Of a DNA stretch of 64,000 bases, positions 56,744 through 64,000 are shown piece by piece (position 1 is the stretch's first letter; each line of letters begins with the position of its first letter). A model generated the notes under the pieces. It saw only the letters and a program-made list of their open reading frames with translations, had not been told where the DNA came from and made no database searches. Made by a program: the position numbers and the translations under genes. Origin of the DNA: Maribellus comscasis (GTDB taxonomy: Bacteria; Bacteroidota; Bacteroidia; Bacteroidales; Prolixibacteraceae); NCBI RefSeq assembly GCF_009762775.1, contig NZ_CP046401.1, positions 6,398,001 through 6,462,000 of the forward strand, written 5' to 3'.

Positions 56744-57910
56744 ATGAAAGCTTCAATTATTTATGTCGTTATTGCAGCGCTTTTTGCTTTTTCTCACGTA
56801 GATACTCAAAATTCAGGAGAGCTATTAAAACTCGATCTTACAAAAATGCTAAAGGCAAAAGCCTCTAAAAATACAACCGATATTTTTAAACTGATTGACT
56901 TTGTGCCTTTGGAAACAAAGCCTGAATGTTTAACAGGAATAGGAAGAACAGTAGTTACCAAAGATGAGATTTACCTGTTTAGTAAAGACCAGCAGGGAAT
57001 TCTGATATTCGACCGAAAAGGAAAGTTTCTGCGAAAAATAGGAAAACTCGGACGGGGGCCAGGAGAGTTTTGTGTTGCGCTGCCTCTGGATATTCGCTGT
57101 TGGAATAATTCTGTTTATGTTTTTGATATTGGTTGTTTTAAAGTTGTAGAGTACAGTACAGACGGAAAAAATGCCAGCGATATTTTTTTGGAAGGCCAAC
57201 CTCATATCAGAGAGTGTGAACTACTAAATGATACCTGCTTTTTGGTTGCGCAAACATTCCCCCTGCACAATAAAAAAGCTCCTTATTATGAATTAACATC
57301 GTTTGATTTTTCAGGGAAGCGAATACATCAGTTTTCCCTGGAGCCCAGCTCAAAAGAATACAAAACATCACAATGGCCATTTATATTCTGGCATTTCAAC
57401 AATAATCTTTTTTATAAATCAACGTATTGCGATTTTGTCTATAAGGTTTTGAGTCCAAACAAAAGTGAAAAAGTTTTTGAACTCTCACCAGGAAAAAAAA
57501 GAAATATTCCGGATGGAAGACTAACGTTTGGTGCAGCTCCCGGGATGATTGAAATTATCTCGATTAATGAAACAAGCGATTATTTGCTTCTTTCTTATTT
57601 TTATGGTACCGACTGGCGCGATGCTGTTTATAATAAAAAAACGGGTGAATTTTATCAGATACAGACAAAATACGGCGAAACCGAAAAGATTGAAACTTGT
57701 TCTTTTTTATGGCCCAATACTTTACTCCCTAATCATTCAAATGTTCCGGGAGAATTTGTTGCGTTTTTGCAACCGGTTCATTTGGCCGCTTTAGATATTA
57801 ACAAACTAAATATTAAATCAGCAACTATTAAATCAAAATTACTTAATCTGCAAAGTATTATAAACGTGGAAGATAATCCTGTTGTGGTGCTTATGAAAGA
57901 AAAATCTTAA
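56744..57910 (+). CDS. 6-bladed beta-propeller protein, exported non-lipoprotein, array copy 9
   Basis: This 388-residue protein has a short signal peptide (VVIAALFAFSHVDTQ) and no lipobox. It has IDFVPLETKPECL (blade 1), GKLGRGPGEF (100-109), YCDFVYKV in place of the NDTIY strand, and a closing segment EDNPVVVLMKEKS that departs from the usual KLKE end. It starts 4 bases after copy 8, so the two are probably translated together. Function is unknown. Confidence 0.86.
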   Translation: MKASIIYVVIAALFAFSHVDTQNSGELLKLDLTKMLKAKASKNTTDIFKLIDFVPLETKPECLTGIGRTVVTKDEIYLFSKDQQGILIFDRKGKFLRKIGKLGRGPGEFCVALPLDIRCWNNSVYVFDIGCFKVVEYSTDGKNASDIFLEGQPHIRECELLNDTCFLVAQTFPLHNKKAPYYELTSFDFSGKRIHQFSLEPSSKEYKTSQWPFIFWHFNNNLFYKSTYCDFVYKVLSPNKSEKVFELSPGKKRNIPDGRLTFGAAPGMIEIISINETSDYLLLSYFYGTDWRDAVYNKKTGEFYQIQTKYGETEKIETCSFLWPNTLLPNHSNVPGEFVAFLQPVHLAALDINKLNIKSATIKSKLLNLQSIINVEDNPVVVLMKEKS

Positions 57911-57963
57911 TCTGTTACCGGTGATGTCCACTGAGCGATATTATCCATTAAAACAAACACAAA

Positions 57964-59136
57964 ATGAAAAAAATCAAAATCTTTATCACTTTATTCATCG
58001 GCTTCTCTGTTTTGATAAATGCACAGGAAGCCATCCGTATTCCCATGGGGCAAAACATCGGCAAATCAGAAAAAATACCGGTAAGCAAAATTGCCGAAAG
58101 TATCCGTTTTATACCGTTGGAAACCAACAGAAATTGTTTGTTCGATACTGATATTTCAAAAATTGAAATTTTTGAAGAAACCCTTTTTGTAAGCGACTAC
58201 AATTATATATTCAGGTACGATTTAAACGGCAAGTTTTTAAACCGGATTGGAAAAAAGGGAAGGGGACCCGGTGAATATGCGCCGGCATTTCAATCTTTTT
58301 TAATCGACAAAATAAACCGCAATCTGATTATTTTTGATATGAACAGCAAACGAATGATAAAATATGATTTTGACGGAAATTTTGTAAAGGAAGAAAAAAT
58401 TAACTTTTTGCCCGGAAAGATGGAATGGATCACGGATGATAATTTTGCAGTTTATAACATGGGATTTACTTATGAAAAGGAACCCTGGCATGATTTTTAT
58501 ATTTTAACCAGCGATGCCAAAACAATTCAAAAAAAGCGGTTTAAAAAAGAGTCCGGAAAACGTTATGGTTTAATAATTTATCCCCCTGTTTTTTATCGGT
58601 TTAAAGGAAAGACACGCTACAAAAATCCACACGAGAATATAATATATGAAATCGATGAAAAGGGGAAAGTCAGCCCGGTTTACTATCTCGATTATGGCAA
58701 GTACGAGAAATATAACGATGCAGATGATGTTGAAGTTCAGGTAAAAAATAATGTAGGAACAAACAGGTCAAATCCGGATAGTTTTGAAAAAATTGGTTTG
58801 CTTGGATTAAGCGAAACCGAAGATTATCTTTTTATTTATTACGGGCATCAGGAGCAGCGAAAAGCAGGTGTTTTCGATAAACGGGAAAATACATTTTACA
58901 ATTTGTTCGATTCTGATTTTGATTTGTTTGGTTTTCAGGATGACTTGTATAACGGCCTTCCGGTATTCCCCAAAGTAGGTATAAATGATAGTTTTTTAAT
59001 CACAAGCTACACCGCAATGGAATTTAAAGAGTTTTTAAAAGGCAAAGGAAAAACCGAATCAAATTTAAAAAAGACAAGCTCTGATTTGGATGAAAACAAT
59101 AACCCAGTTTTGATGCTGGTGAAACTGAAAGAATAA
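57964..59136 (+). CDS. 6-bladed beta-propeller protein, exported non-lipoprotein, array copy 10
   Basis: This 390-residue protein has a signal peptide (FIGFSVLINAQ) and no lipobox. It has IAESIRFIPLETNRNCL (blade 1), GKKGRGPGEY (96-105) and ENIIYEIDE, and the closing strand ENNNPVLMLVKLKE. The tail part (SSDLDE) resembles the tail of copies 2, 4 and 6, but the stretch before it is different. It follows copy 9 by 53 bases. Function is unknown. Confidence 0.87.
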   Translation: MKKIKIFITLFIGFSVLINAQEAIRIPMGQNIGKSEKIPVSKIAESIRFIPLETNRNCLFDTDISKIEIFEETLFVSDYNYIFRYDLNGKFLNRIGKKGRGPGEYAPAFQSFLIDKINRNLIIFDMNSKRMIKYDFDGNFVKEEKINFLPGKMEWITDDNFAVYNMGFTYEKEPWHDFYILTSDAKTIQKKRFKKESGKRYGLIIYPPVFYRFKGKTRYKNPHENIIYEIDEKGKVSPVYYLDYGKYEKYNDADDVEVQVKNNVGTNRSNPDSFEKIGLLGLSETEDYLFIYYGHQEQRKAGVFDKRENTFYNLFDSDFDLFGFQDDLYNGLPVFPKVGINDSFLITSYTAMEFKEFLKGKGKTESNLKKTSSDLDENNNPVLMLVKLKE

Positions 59137-59193
59137 ACAGAACAGAGGGCGGCTTTATAAAAAAGCTTTTTTATGACTTGTTAACGTATAAGG

Positions 59194-59229
59194 TAGTTGC
59201 ATAACTGAAAAATCAGTTGTAAGTTTATC
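59194..59229 (+). repeat. 36-base direct repeat, copy 2
   Basis: Identical to 55482-55517, with the internal stem AACTGA-AAAA-TCAGTT. It lies 36 bases before the likely start of array copy 11 (59266). The surrounding bases differ, so the identity is confined to this block. Confidence 0.8.
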
Positions 59230-59265
59230 GTCATAAATCTTTTGTTTACCTCAATTTATATTTCC

Positions 59266-60522
59266 ATGAAGCAAAAAACGATAAAATCAGGAGTGAAAAA
59301 CATAAAAAAACAATTTCATCATTTCATTTTTGTCTTACTACTATTTATGATTGGTTGTTCTCCGGAAGAGAAAAAACAGGATAATGTACTTTATAACGTT
59401 GGAATAAGTGAAGCGTTTGGTCAGGATGTGAACGTAAACATAAGTGAAATAGCTGAAGGAAAAATCGAATACGTGCCTCTGGATTCAGATAAAAAATACC
59501 TACTGGCACAGAATCCGGATTTTTATCTGAACGGAAACGAAATTATTGCTTTTGCCAAAAACCAGATTTATGTGTTTGACAGGACCAGCGGCAGATTTCT
59601 TCGCGAAATTGGGCACTATGGAAACGATCCCGGCGGGTATAATAAAGTGGTACAAACGTTTCCTTTTGATGAGGAAAAAAAGCTGGTTTATACCAGTGGT
59701 TGGGATCCGAAAAGTTATTACCGCTATTCTGCTGACGGCAGTTTTTCCGATAAGGTAACCGCATATTCAATCGACAAAGAAGGGGATATTATGGACAATG
59801 TATTTGGAGAAATAGTTACTTCAATTGCCCCCTTAAATGACACCTGTTTTGTAGGTTATGTTTGGAATATCGATGGAAAACAGGAAGCAAAACTGATCGT
59901 TTTTAATGAAAATAACCACCGGATAAAAATTTTTCCGCAGTACAACCATTTTGACTATGACATTAAACGTGACGGGATTTCTGTTTACGGCTGGAATGCA
60001 AAATATTATCAGCTTGATAATCAGTTGCATTTTTATGAACGTTTTACCGATACTGTTTATACTGTTTCTATGGATACTTTACTACCCAAATTTGTTCTTA
60101 ACTCAGGCGAAACGTCAACAACAAACGCAACCGATTATACAAAAAGCAAAGGAGAAGTACCCTTTTTACCCATTGAAAATATTTTTGAATCAAACCGTTA
60201 TCTTTTTTTTAAAATACGAAAACCGAAAGAAAATTTTGAAAGCGAATATTATTACGGATATTTTGATAAAAAAAGTCAAATTACCAAAGTCTCCAACAGC
60301 ATCGGAGGATTTGAAAATGACATCAATAATTTTATCCCGTTCAGATTTGTCTCTTCCAACCAAAACAATGAAATAGTAGGTTATTATGATGCTTATGAAG
60401 TAAAACTCTGGTTCGACGAAAACCCGGATAAATCGGCAGAATTGCCAGAAGAATTTCAAAAATTAAAAAACATAAAAGAAACAGATAACCCGGTGGTAAT
60501 GATTGCTAAACTGAAAGAATAA
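59266..60522 (+). CDS. 6-bladed beta-propeller lipoprotein, array copy 11
   Basis: The frame is open from 59242; the ATG at 59266 gives 418 residues with a basic n-region and lipobox FMIGC (C31). It has IAEGKIEYVPLDS (blade 1), and GHYGNDPGGY (116-125), a weakened Gly-rich motif. FTDTVYTVS and FENDINNFIPF follow. The tail YEVKLWFDENPDKSAELP precedes the closing strand ETDNPVVMIAKLKE. The tail type matches copy 5, which is six genes away. Function is unknown. Confidence 0.87.
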   Translation: MKQKTIKSGVKNIKKQFHHFIFVLLLFMIGCSPEEKKQDNVLYNVGISEAFGQDVNVNISEIAEGKIEYVPLDSDKKYLLAQNPDFYLNGNEIIAFAKNQIYVFDRTSGRFLREIGHYGNDPGGYNKVVQTFPFDEEKKLVYTSGWDPKSYYRYSADGSFSDKVTAYSIDKEGDIMDNVFGEIVTSIAPLNDTCFVGYVWNIDGKQEAKLIVFNENNHRIKIFPQYNHFDYDIKRDGISVYGWNAKYYQLDNQLHFYERFTDTVYTVSMDTLLPKFVLNSGETSTTNATDYTKSKGEVPFLPIENIFESNRYLFFKIRKPKENFESEYYYGYFDKKSQITKVSNSIGGFENDINNFIPFRFVSSNQNNEIVGYYDAYEVKLWFDENPDKSAELPEEFQKLKNIKETDNPVVMIAKLKE

Positions 60523-60569
60523 ATAAGCTTTCGGGTATGGTTTTTGTAAGTTTATTGGAAAATTTAGAA

Positions 60570-61754
60570 ATGAGTTCCCTTACTACCTATCTAAAATCAA
60601 CATTATTTTTTTTAGTTATTGTATTTGTTTCTTGTCAGTCAAAAACCAACAGAGAGAAAAACGAATTTTCTGAAGTTGAAAATTACGAGATTGATTTAAA
60701 GAGTAAAAATATTAACTCGCTGAACGATATTCTTTCTTTTGAAAAATTTGTTTTCCTGGAAACAATCCCTGAGGCTTTAATTCATTCAATTAGCCGCTTG
60801 TGTATAACTGATAACGATGAACTCATTGTATTTGATGAGCGGAGCCAAAAAATTATTTTGTTTTCAAATGAAGGGAAATTTATCAGAACCATAGCTAAGA
60901 AAGGCAATGGACCACATGAACTAAATATTGCATCTGACATTTCATATGATAATTCCAAAGATTATATCTACGTACTTACCCAGGGTAAATCAATAAAAAT
61001 ATTTAACAGTAAAGGCGAATTTGTAAAAAGAATTAAAATAGATATTTATGGAACCTCGATAGCTAATTTTGAGAACTTATTGTTGGTTCATAATATTGCA
61101 GAGTATGATAATATGAAACATTCGTTAGCAGTTTTAGATTTGGACGGAGAAATAAAGGAGAAATATTTACTCCTTCCCGAAAAGAAATCCAACTTCAATT
61201 ATCAAAACAGAAATAATTTTGTGAAAACTAACTCAGGTGTTAGATATTTAACATCTTTTGATTATAGTATTTATTCCTATTCTTCTCAAGGATTAAAAAC
61301 AAAATATTGTTTTGATTTTCTTTCAAATAGCGCGCCGCCGAATTATGTTTCGACTTTAAATACACAAAAGGAGTTTAATGTATTTAAGGAAAGTTTAAAC
61401 TATGTGCATTCAATTACAACATTTTTGGAAATGGGGGACTGGATTTACCTTGAGGTTATTTTTAACCATAGAACATATTCGATTTATATCAACACAAAGA
61501 CAAAAGAAATTAAAAAATATATGCATAAAAACCTTCACGACCTGTTTGTGCAGGTTGCACTCAGAAACATTCATGGAGATAGATTTATCAGTGCCTTTTA
61601 TCCATATTTTATCCGGTCGGAAGTAAATTATAAATTTCGGTTAGATTATGCCAAAGGGAAAATTGATGAATCTATCATCAACGAGTTCAAAAAGATAATT
61701 GCGATGAAAGTTGATGAAAATCCGGTTGTAATATTTTCAAAACCTAAATTTTAA
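60570..61754 (+). CDS. 6-bladed beta-propeller lipoprotein, array copy 12
   Basis: The frame is open from 60537; the ATG at 60570 gives 394 residues with lipobox FVSC (C22). It has LSFEKFVFLETIPE (blade 1), AKKGNGPHEL (109-118), a diverged Gly-rich motif, and the closing strand VDENPVVIFSKPKF. It is the most diverged copy and ends the plus-strand array. The next gene, on the minus strand, converges from 61818. Function is unknown. Confidence 0.84.
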   Translation: MSSLTTYLKSTLFFLVIVFVSCQSKTNREKNEFSEVENYEIDLKSKNINSLNDILSFEKFVFLETIPEALIHSISRLCITDNDELIVFDERSQKIILFSNEGKFIRTIAKKGNGPHELNIASDISYDNSKDYIYVLTQGKSIKIFNSKGEFVKRIKIDIYGTSIANFENLLLVHNIAEYDNMKHSLAVLDLDGEIKEKYLLLPEKKSNFNYQNRNNFVKTNSGVRYLTSFDYSIYSYSSQGLKTKYCFDFLSNSAPPNYVSTLNTQKEFNVFKESLNYVHSITTFLEMGDWIYLEVIFNHRTYSIYINTKTKEIKKYMHKNLHDLFVQVALRNIHGDRFISAFYPYFIRSEVNYKFRLDYAKGKIDESIINEFKKIIAMKVDENPVVIFSKPKF

Positions 61755-61817
61755 GCAAAATAGAAATAAAAGATAGCATCCCTTTAAAGAGATGCCATCC
61801 TTCAGATTTTCATTCTT

Positions 61818-63107
61818 CTAGCGATTTTTTATGGAAAATCGTACCAAACGCAGCGGCACTCCCGAGGCATCTTTTAATTCCTGAAGCCCGTATAAATACC
61901 CGTCGCGGAAAACCATTTTTTCGGGATTGATCTGAAGTTCGTAGTTGTCGCAAACAAAACTGCTCTCGCAAACAAACTGGCCGCCATTCTTGTATATCCA
62001 AACGTTGAATTTATTGGCTCCTTGCTCGTTCGCGAAATCGAAGAACAAAATATTACCATCGGAGTCCTGGAGTAAAGTAGAAAAGTAGGGTTTGGAAATG
62101 GGATCTGTTATTTTTCTCAAATCAGCTTCCATGGTTTTTACCAGGTAGTTATGTGCTTTTCGGCTTTCTTCGGCGCTAACTTTTCCTGCAAAACCTTCAA
62201 AACGCAACGGATTCATGTTTTTGTAACGTTCAATGGCTTTTTGTTGAATTTCCTTTTGTTCTTCTACCGATATCTGCCCCCTGCTCAAATCCATCTGCTT
62301 TTTTGAAACCAGGTTTCCATCCAAATCATAAATACTAATTTCGCCCGAAGTTGGATTCGCCAGAACCAACTGGTCGTTCACACACGCCAGTTTCGGACGG
62401 GCTTTTATTCCTGAAGCTTTAGAAAATGGCATGGTGGTGCATCCGATAGCACCTTGAACTTTAAATTCATACGTGTAATTAAAAAGTTGGGTGTGTACGC
62501 CAAATTCGTCTCTCGAAGTAAAATGCTCCCATATTATTTTTTTGTCGTTGGTTTCGTAATCCACAAGGGCAACAAAATCGCGGAATTTAGTTTTCCAGAT
62601 AACCCAGCCAACCACAGCAATTTTCCCGTTGGGTAGTGGAAGTTGTTGCCAGGTCATATAATCCAGTTTTAATGTTTTTTTGTAGTTCCCGTCAAAATCA
62701 AAACAAAACATATCGCCCAGGTTGTTTAGCCCTGTAAAAAACGTATTGTTGTTAATTACGCCCGAAATGCGCTGCGTCTTTTTAAATTTTTTTCCATTGT
62801 TGCCCGTAATGCCAAATTCATTTAGAAACGTACCATTTGGTGAAAATTTACTGTAAAAATTCCGGTATTGATGATTTACCACAACTGAACCATCGGGCAT
62901 CAGCACCAGCGATTTCCGGTTACCCATAGGGGCACCGTAAAGCGTATCGTAGTATGACTTAAAAACGGTATCCCAGTTGTTATTTTGAGCATATTCCGTA
63001 TCGGGTGTTAGAACTACCGTTCCACCTTTGTAAATATCCAAAAGGTTTTGTCCGTGTGCCCAAAATCCTGAACATGTTATCATTATTACAAAAAGTATTT
63101 TTTTCAT
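61818..63107 (-). CDS. Exported propeller-like protein linked to a sigma/anti-sigma pair
   Basis: This 429-residue protein has a signal peptide (VIMITCSGFWAHGQ). Repeats with strand pattern (LVLMPDGSVVVNHQY, FYSKFSPNGTFLNEFG, ISIYDLDGNLVSKKQ) suggest a beta-propeller related in shape, though not closely in sequence, to the array members. It lacks the GPxEY motif and the NPVLxxxKLKE ending. The helical insert EEQKEIQQKAIERYK (about 275-295) is an extra. It lies 11 bases after the anti-sigma gene and is probably the last gene of that operon, a likely output or sensor of it. Function is unknown. Confidence 0.75.
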   Translation of the reverse strand: MKKILFVIMITCSGFWAHGQNLLDIYKGGTVVLTPDTEYAQNNNWDTVFKSYYDTLYGAPMGNRKSLVLMPDGSVVVNHQYRNFYSKFSPNGTFLNEFGITGNNGKKFKKTQRISGVINNNTFFTGLNNLGDMFCFDFDGNYKKTLKLDYMTWQQLPLPNGKIAVVGWVIWKTKFRDFVALVDYETNDKKIIWEHFTSRDEFGVHTQLFNYTYEFKVQGAIGCTTMPFSKASGIKARPKLACVNDQLVLANPTSGEISIYDLDGNLVSKKQMDLSRGQISVEEQKEIQQKAIERYKNMNPLRFEGFAGKVSAEESRKAHNYLVKTMEADLRKITDPISKPYFSTLLQDSDGNILFFDFANEQGANKFNVWIYKNGGQFVCESSFVCDNYELQINPEKMVFRDGYLYGLQELKDASGVPLRLVRFSIKNR

Positions 63108-63118
63108 TTTACTGCTTT

Positions 63119-63568
63119 TTAGTTTGAATCATTATTTAAACCAAAGCCATTCTCATCGGTAATATACAAAACCATTTCCTGCTCTGTTAAAGGCTTATTG
63201 GCATCTATTTCATAATCGATATTGTAGTACATTATTGTTTCTTTGTCCGGACTGGAAAAAGGCTTTTCAAGCAGCAATACGATTATAAGCATGACGCTTG
63301 CTGCAGCCATTCCGTAAACCAGTTTTTTTCGGATTGGGATTACCGGCTTTTTTTCTTTTATAAGTGTTGATATTCCCGGCATTTCAGGAACGTCTCCAAC
63401 CAAAGCATTAATTTGTTTTTTTATATTTTCCGAACGTCTTTTGAACAAAGCAACTGTGTTTCTGCACTCTGCACAATTTCCGGTATGAATTTCTATTTTT
63501 CTGCTTTCTTCCGCAGTGCATTCACCATCCACATATTTTTGAAGAATATCTTCGTTAAAACAGTTCAT
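63119..63568 (-). CDS. Zinc-finger anti-sigma factor
   Basis: This 149-residue protein has an N-terminal zf-HC2-type motif H28-x3-C32-x2-C35 (HTGNCAEC), a linker, a transmembrane helix at about 83-100 (VYGMAAASVMLIIVLLL) and a short periplasmic tail (~45 residues). Such proteins hold an ECF sigma factor at the membrane and release it on a signal. It overlaps the sigma gene by 14 bases (63555-63568), which fits a matched pair. The small periplasmic part suggests that the signal comes by another protein, perhaps the propeller-like product of the next gene. Confidence 0.9.
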   Translation of the reverse strand: MNCFNEDILQKYVDGECTAEESRKIEIHTGNCAECRNTVALFKRRSENIKKQINALVGDVPEMPGISTLIKEKKPVIPIRKKLVYGMAAASVMLIIVLLLEKPFSSPDKETIMYYNIDYEIDANKPLTEQEMVLYITDENGFGLNNDSN

Positions 63569-64000
63569 AATATTCCACCTTTAATTCTTTTTCCATTTTT
63601 TTTAACGCCCTTGATAACGTTTTTCCTACCGATGCAAAGTTTATTTCAGTTATCTCGGCTATTTCCTTGTAGGAGAGGCCTTCGCTGTATAAAACCACTA
63701 AAAAACGGTTTCCGGGATCCAGTTTATTTAGCGCATTTCGTATTATTTTTTTTACTTCTTTCTGCTCATACGATTCTTCCTGACAGGTTCTGTTTTCAAC
63801 TGTTTCCAGCTTGCTAAACCGCTTATTTGCTTTCAGATAATCAATACTTTTAAAATAGGTTGCTTTGTACAGCCATGCTGAATGGTTGTTTATTTCATCG
63901 GTACTTTTTCCTTTTTCATACAAACAGACAAAAACCTCCTGTACGATATCCCGCACAGCGTCTTCATCTCCAATCATTTTTGCCGCCACGCGGTACATCA
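63555..64000 (-). CDS. ECF-type RNA polymerase sigma factor, N-terminus outside the window
   Basis: About 147 codons of a sigma-70 region 2 to region 4 protein are visible. VRDIVQEVFVCLYEKG and HSAWLYKATYFKSIDYLK come from region 2, and LSYKEIAEITEINFASVGKTLSRA is the region 4 helix-turn-helix. The first in-frame Met (63998) falls inside region 2.1 rather than at a natural start, so the true start lies beyond base 64000. The gene heads an operon with the anti-sigma factor and the propeller-like gene. It may regulate the propeller genes nearby. Confidence 0.92.
   Translation of the reverse strand, partial: MYRVAAKMIGDEDAVRDIVQEVFVCLYEKGKSTDEINNHSAWLYKATYFKSIDYLKANKRFSKLETVENRTCQEESYEQKEVKKIIRNALNKLDPGNRFLVVLYSEGLSYKEIAEITEINFASVGKTLSRALKKMEKELKVEYYELF

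Noticed and set aside
46116..61754. Search for NVEALA or other small secreted peptides between propeller genes
   Set aside because: Such peptides are often near this propeller family, but no short frame with a signal peptide and such a motif was found in the gaps.

Overview
The window reads as chromosomal DNA of a Bacteroidota member, most likely a polysaccharide-degrading Bacteroidales/Marinilabiliales-type bacterium. The basis is two SusC/SusD pairs with ECF sigma/FecR regulators, exported lipoproteins, a formylglycine sulfatase, a GH29 fucosidase and AT-rich intergenic DNA. No rRNA, tRNA or CRISPR array was seen. The genus is an inference.

Layout. (1) 1-5793, minus strand: ECF sigma factor, FecR, STN-type SusC and a SusD cut by the window edge. 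(2) 5794-8589: a scar zone with a frameshifted IS200/IS605 tnpA, an IS982-type remnant, the 5' stub of a GH88/GH105-like hydrolase and about 1.4 kb without a convincing gene. (3) 8590-15316, plus strand: a second sigma/FecR/SusC/SusD set, closed by an intrinsic terminator. (4) 15376-28322, plus strand: a catabolic block. It holds an exported FAD oxidoreductase fused to a beta-propeller, a GH29 fucosidase, an SMP-30-like lipoprotein, three SDR dehydrogenases, an outer-membrane-like protein, a DeoC-type aldolase, a Zn-dehydrogenase, a LyxK-like kinase and a sulfatase. (5) 28795-37559, minus strand: a tightly coupled six-gene operon. It encodes a very large PQQ-type propeller/Rossmann/malectin protein, a Cys-containing lipoprotein, a one-helix protein, an FtsX/MacB-like permease with its ATPase, and a TonB-dependent receptor; a truncated ECF sigma gene lies upstream. 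(6) 38352-40096: an AraC regulator and an MBL-fold hydrolase. (7) 40495-45986: an RND efflux adaptor and pump with a 6-bladed propeller lipoprotein gene between them. (8) 46116-61754: twelve consecutive 6-bladed beta-propeller genes, all on the plus strand. (9) 61818-64000, minus strand: ECF sigma (cut by the edge), zinc-finger anti-sigma factor and a further exported propeller-like protein.

How it fits together. Regions 1, 3 and 4 look like glycan capture and breakdown: SusCD import, desulfation and defucosylation in the cell envelope, then oxidation, reduction, phosphorylation and aldol cleavage of the released sugar. The enzyme set matches neither the standard FucI/FucK/FucA route nor the complete oxidative fucose route, so the sugar is undetermined. 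Region 5 resembles an envelope system coupling a TonB receptor to a MacB-type ABC transporter. Regions 7-9 form the most unusual part: thirteen paralogous secreted propellers, mostly lipoproteins, sharing a Gly-rich motif and a C-terminal closing strand, beside an efflux pump and a sigma/anti-sigma pair. Their function is unknown.
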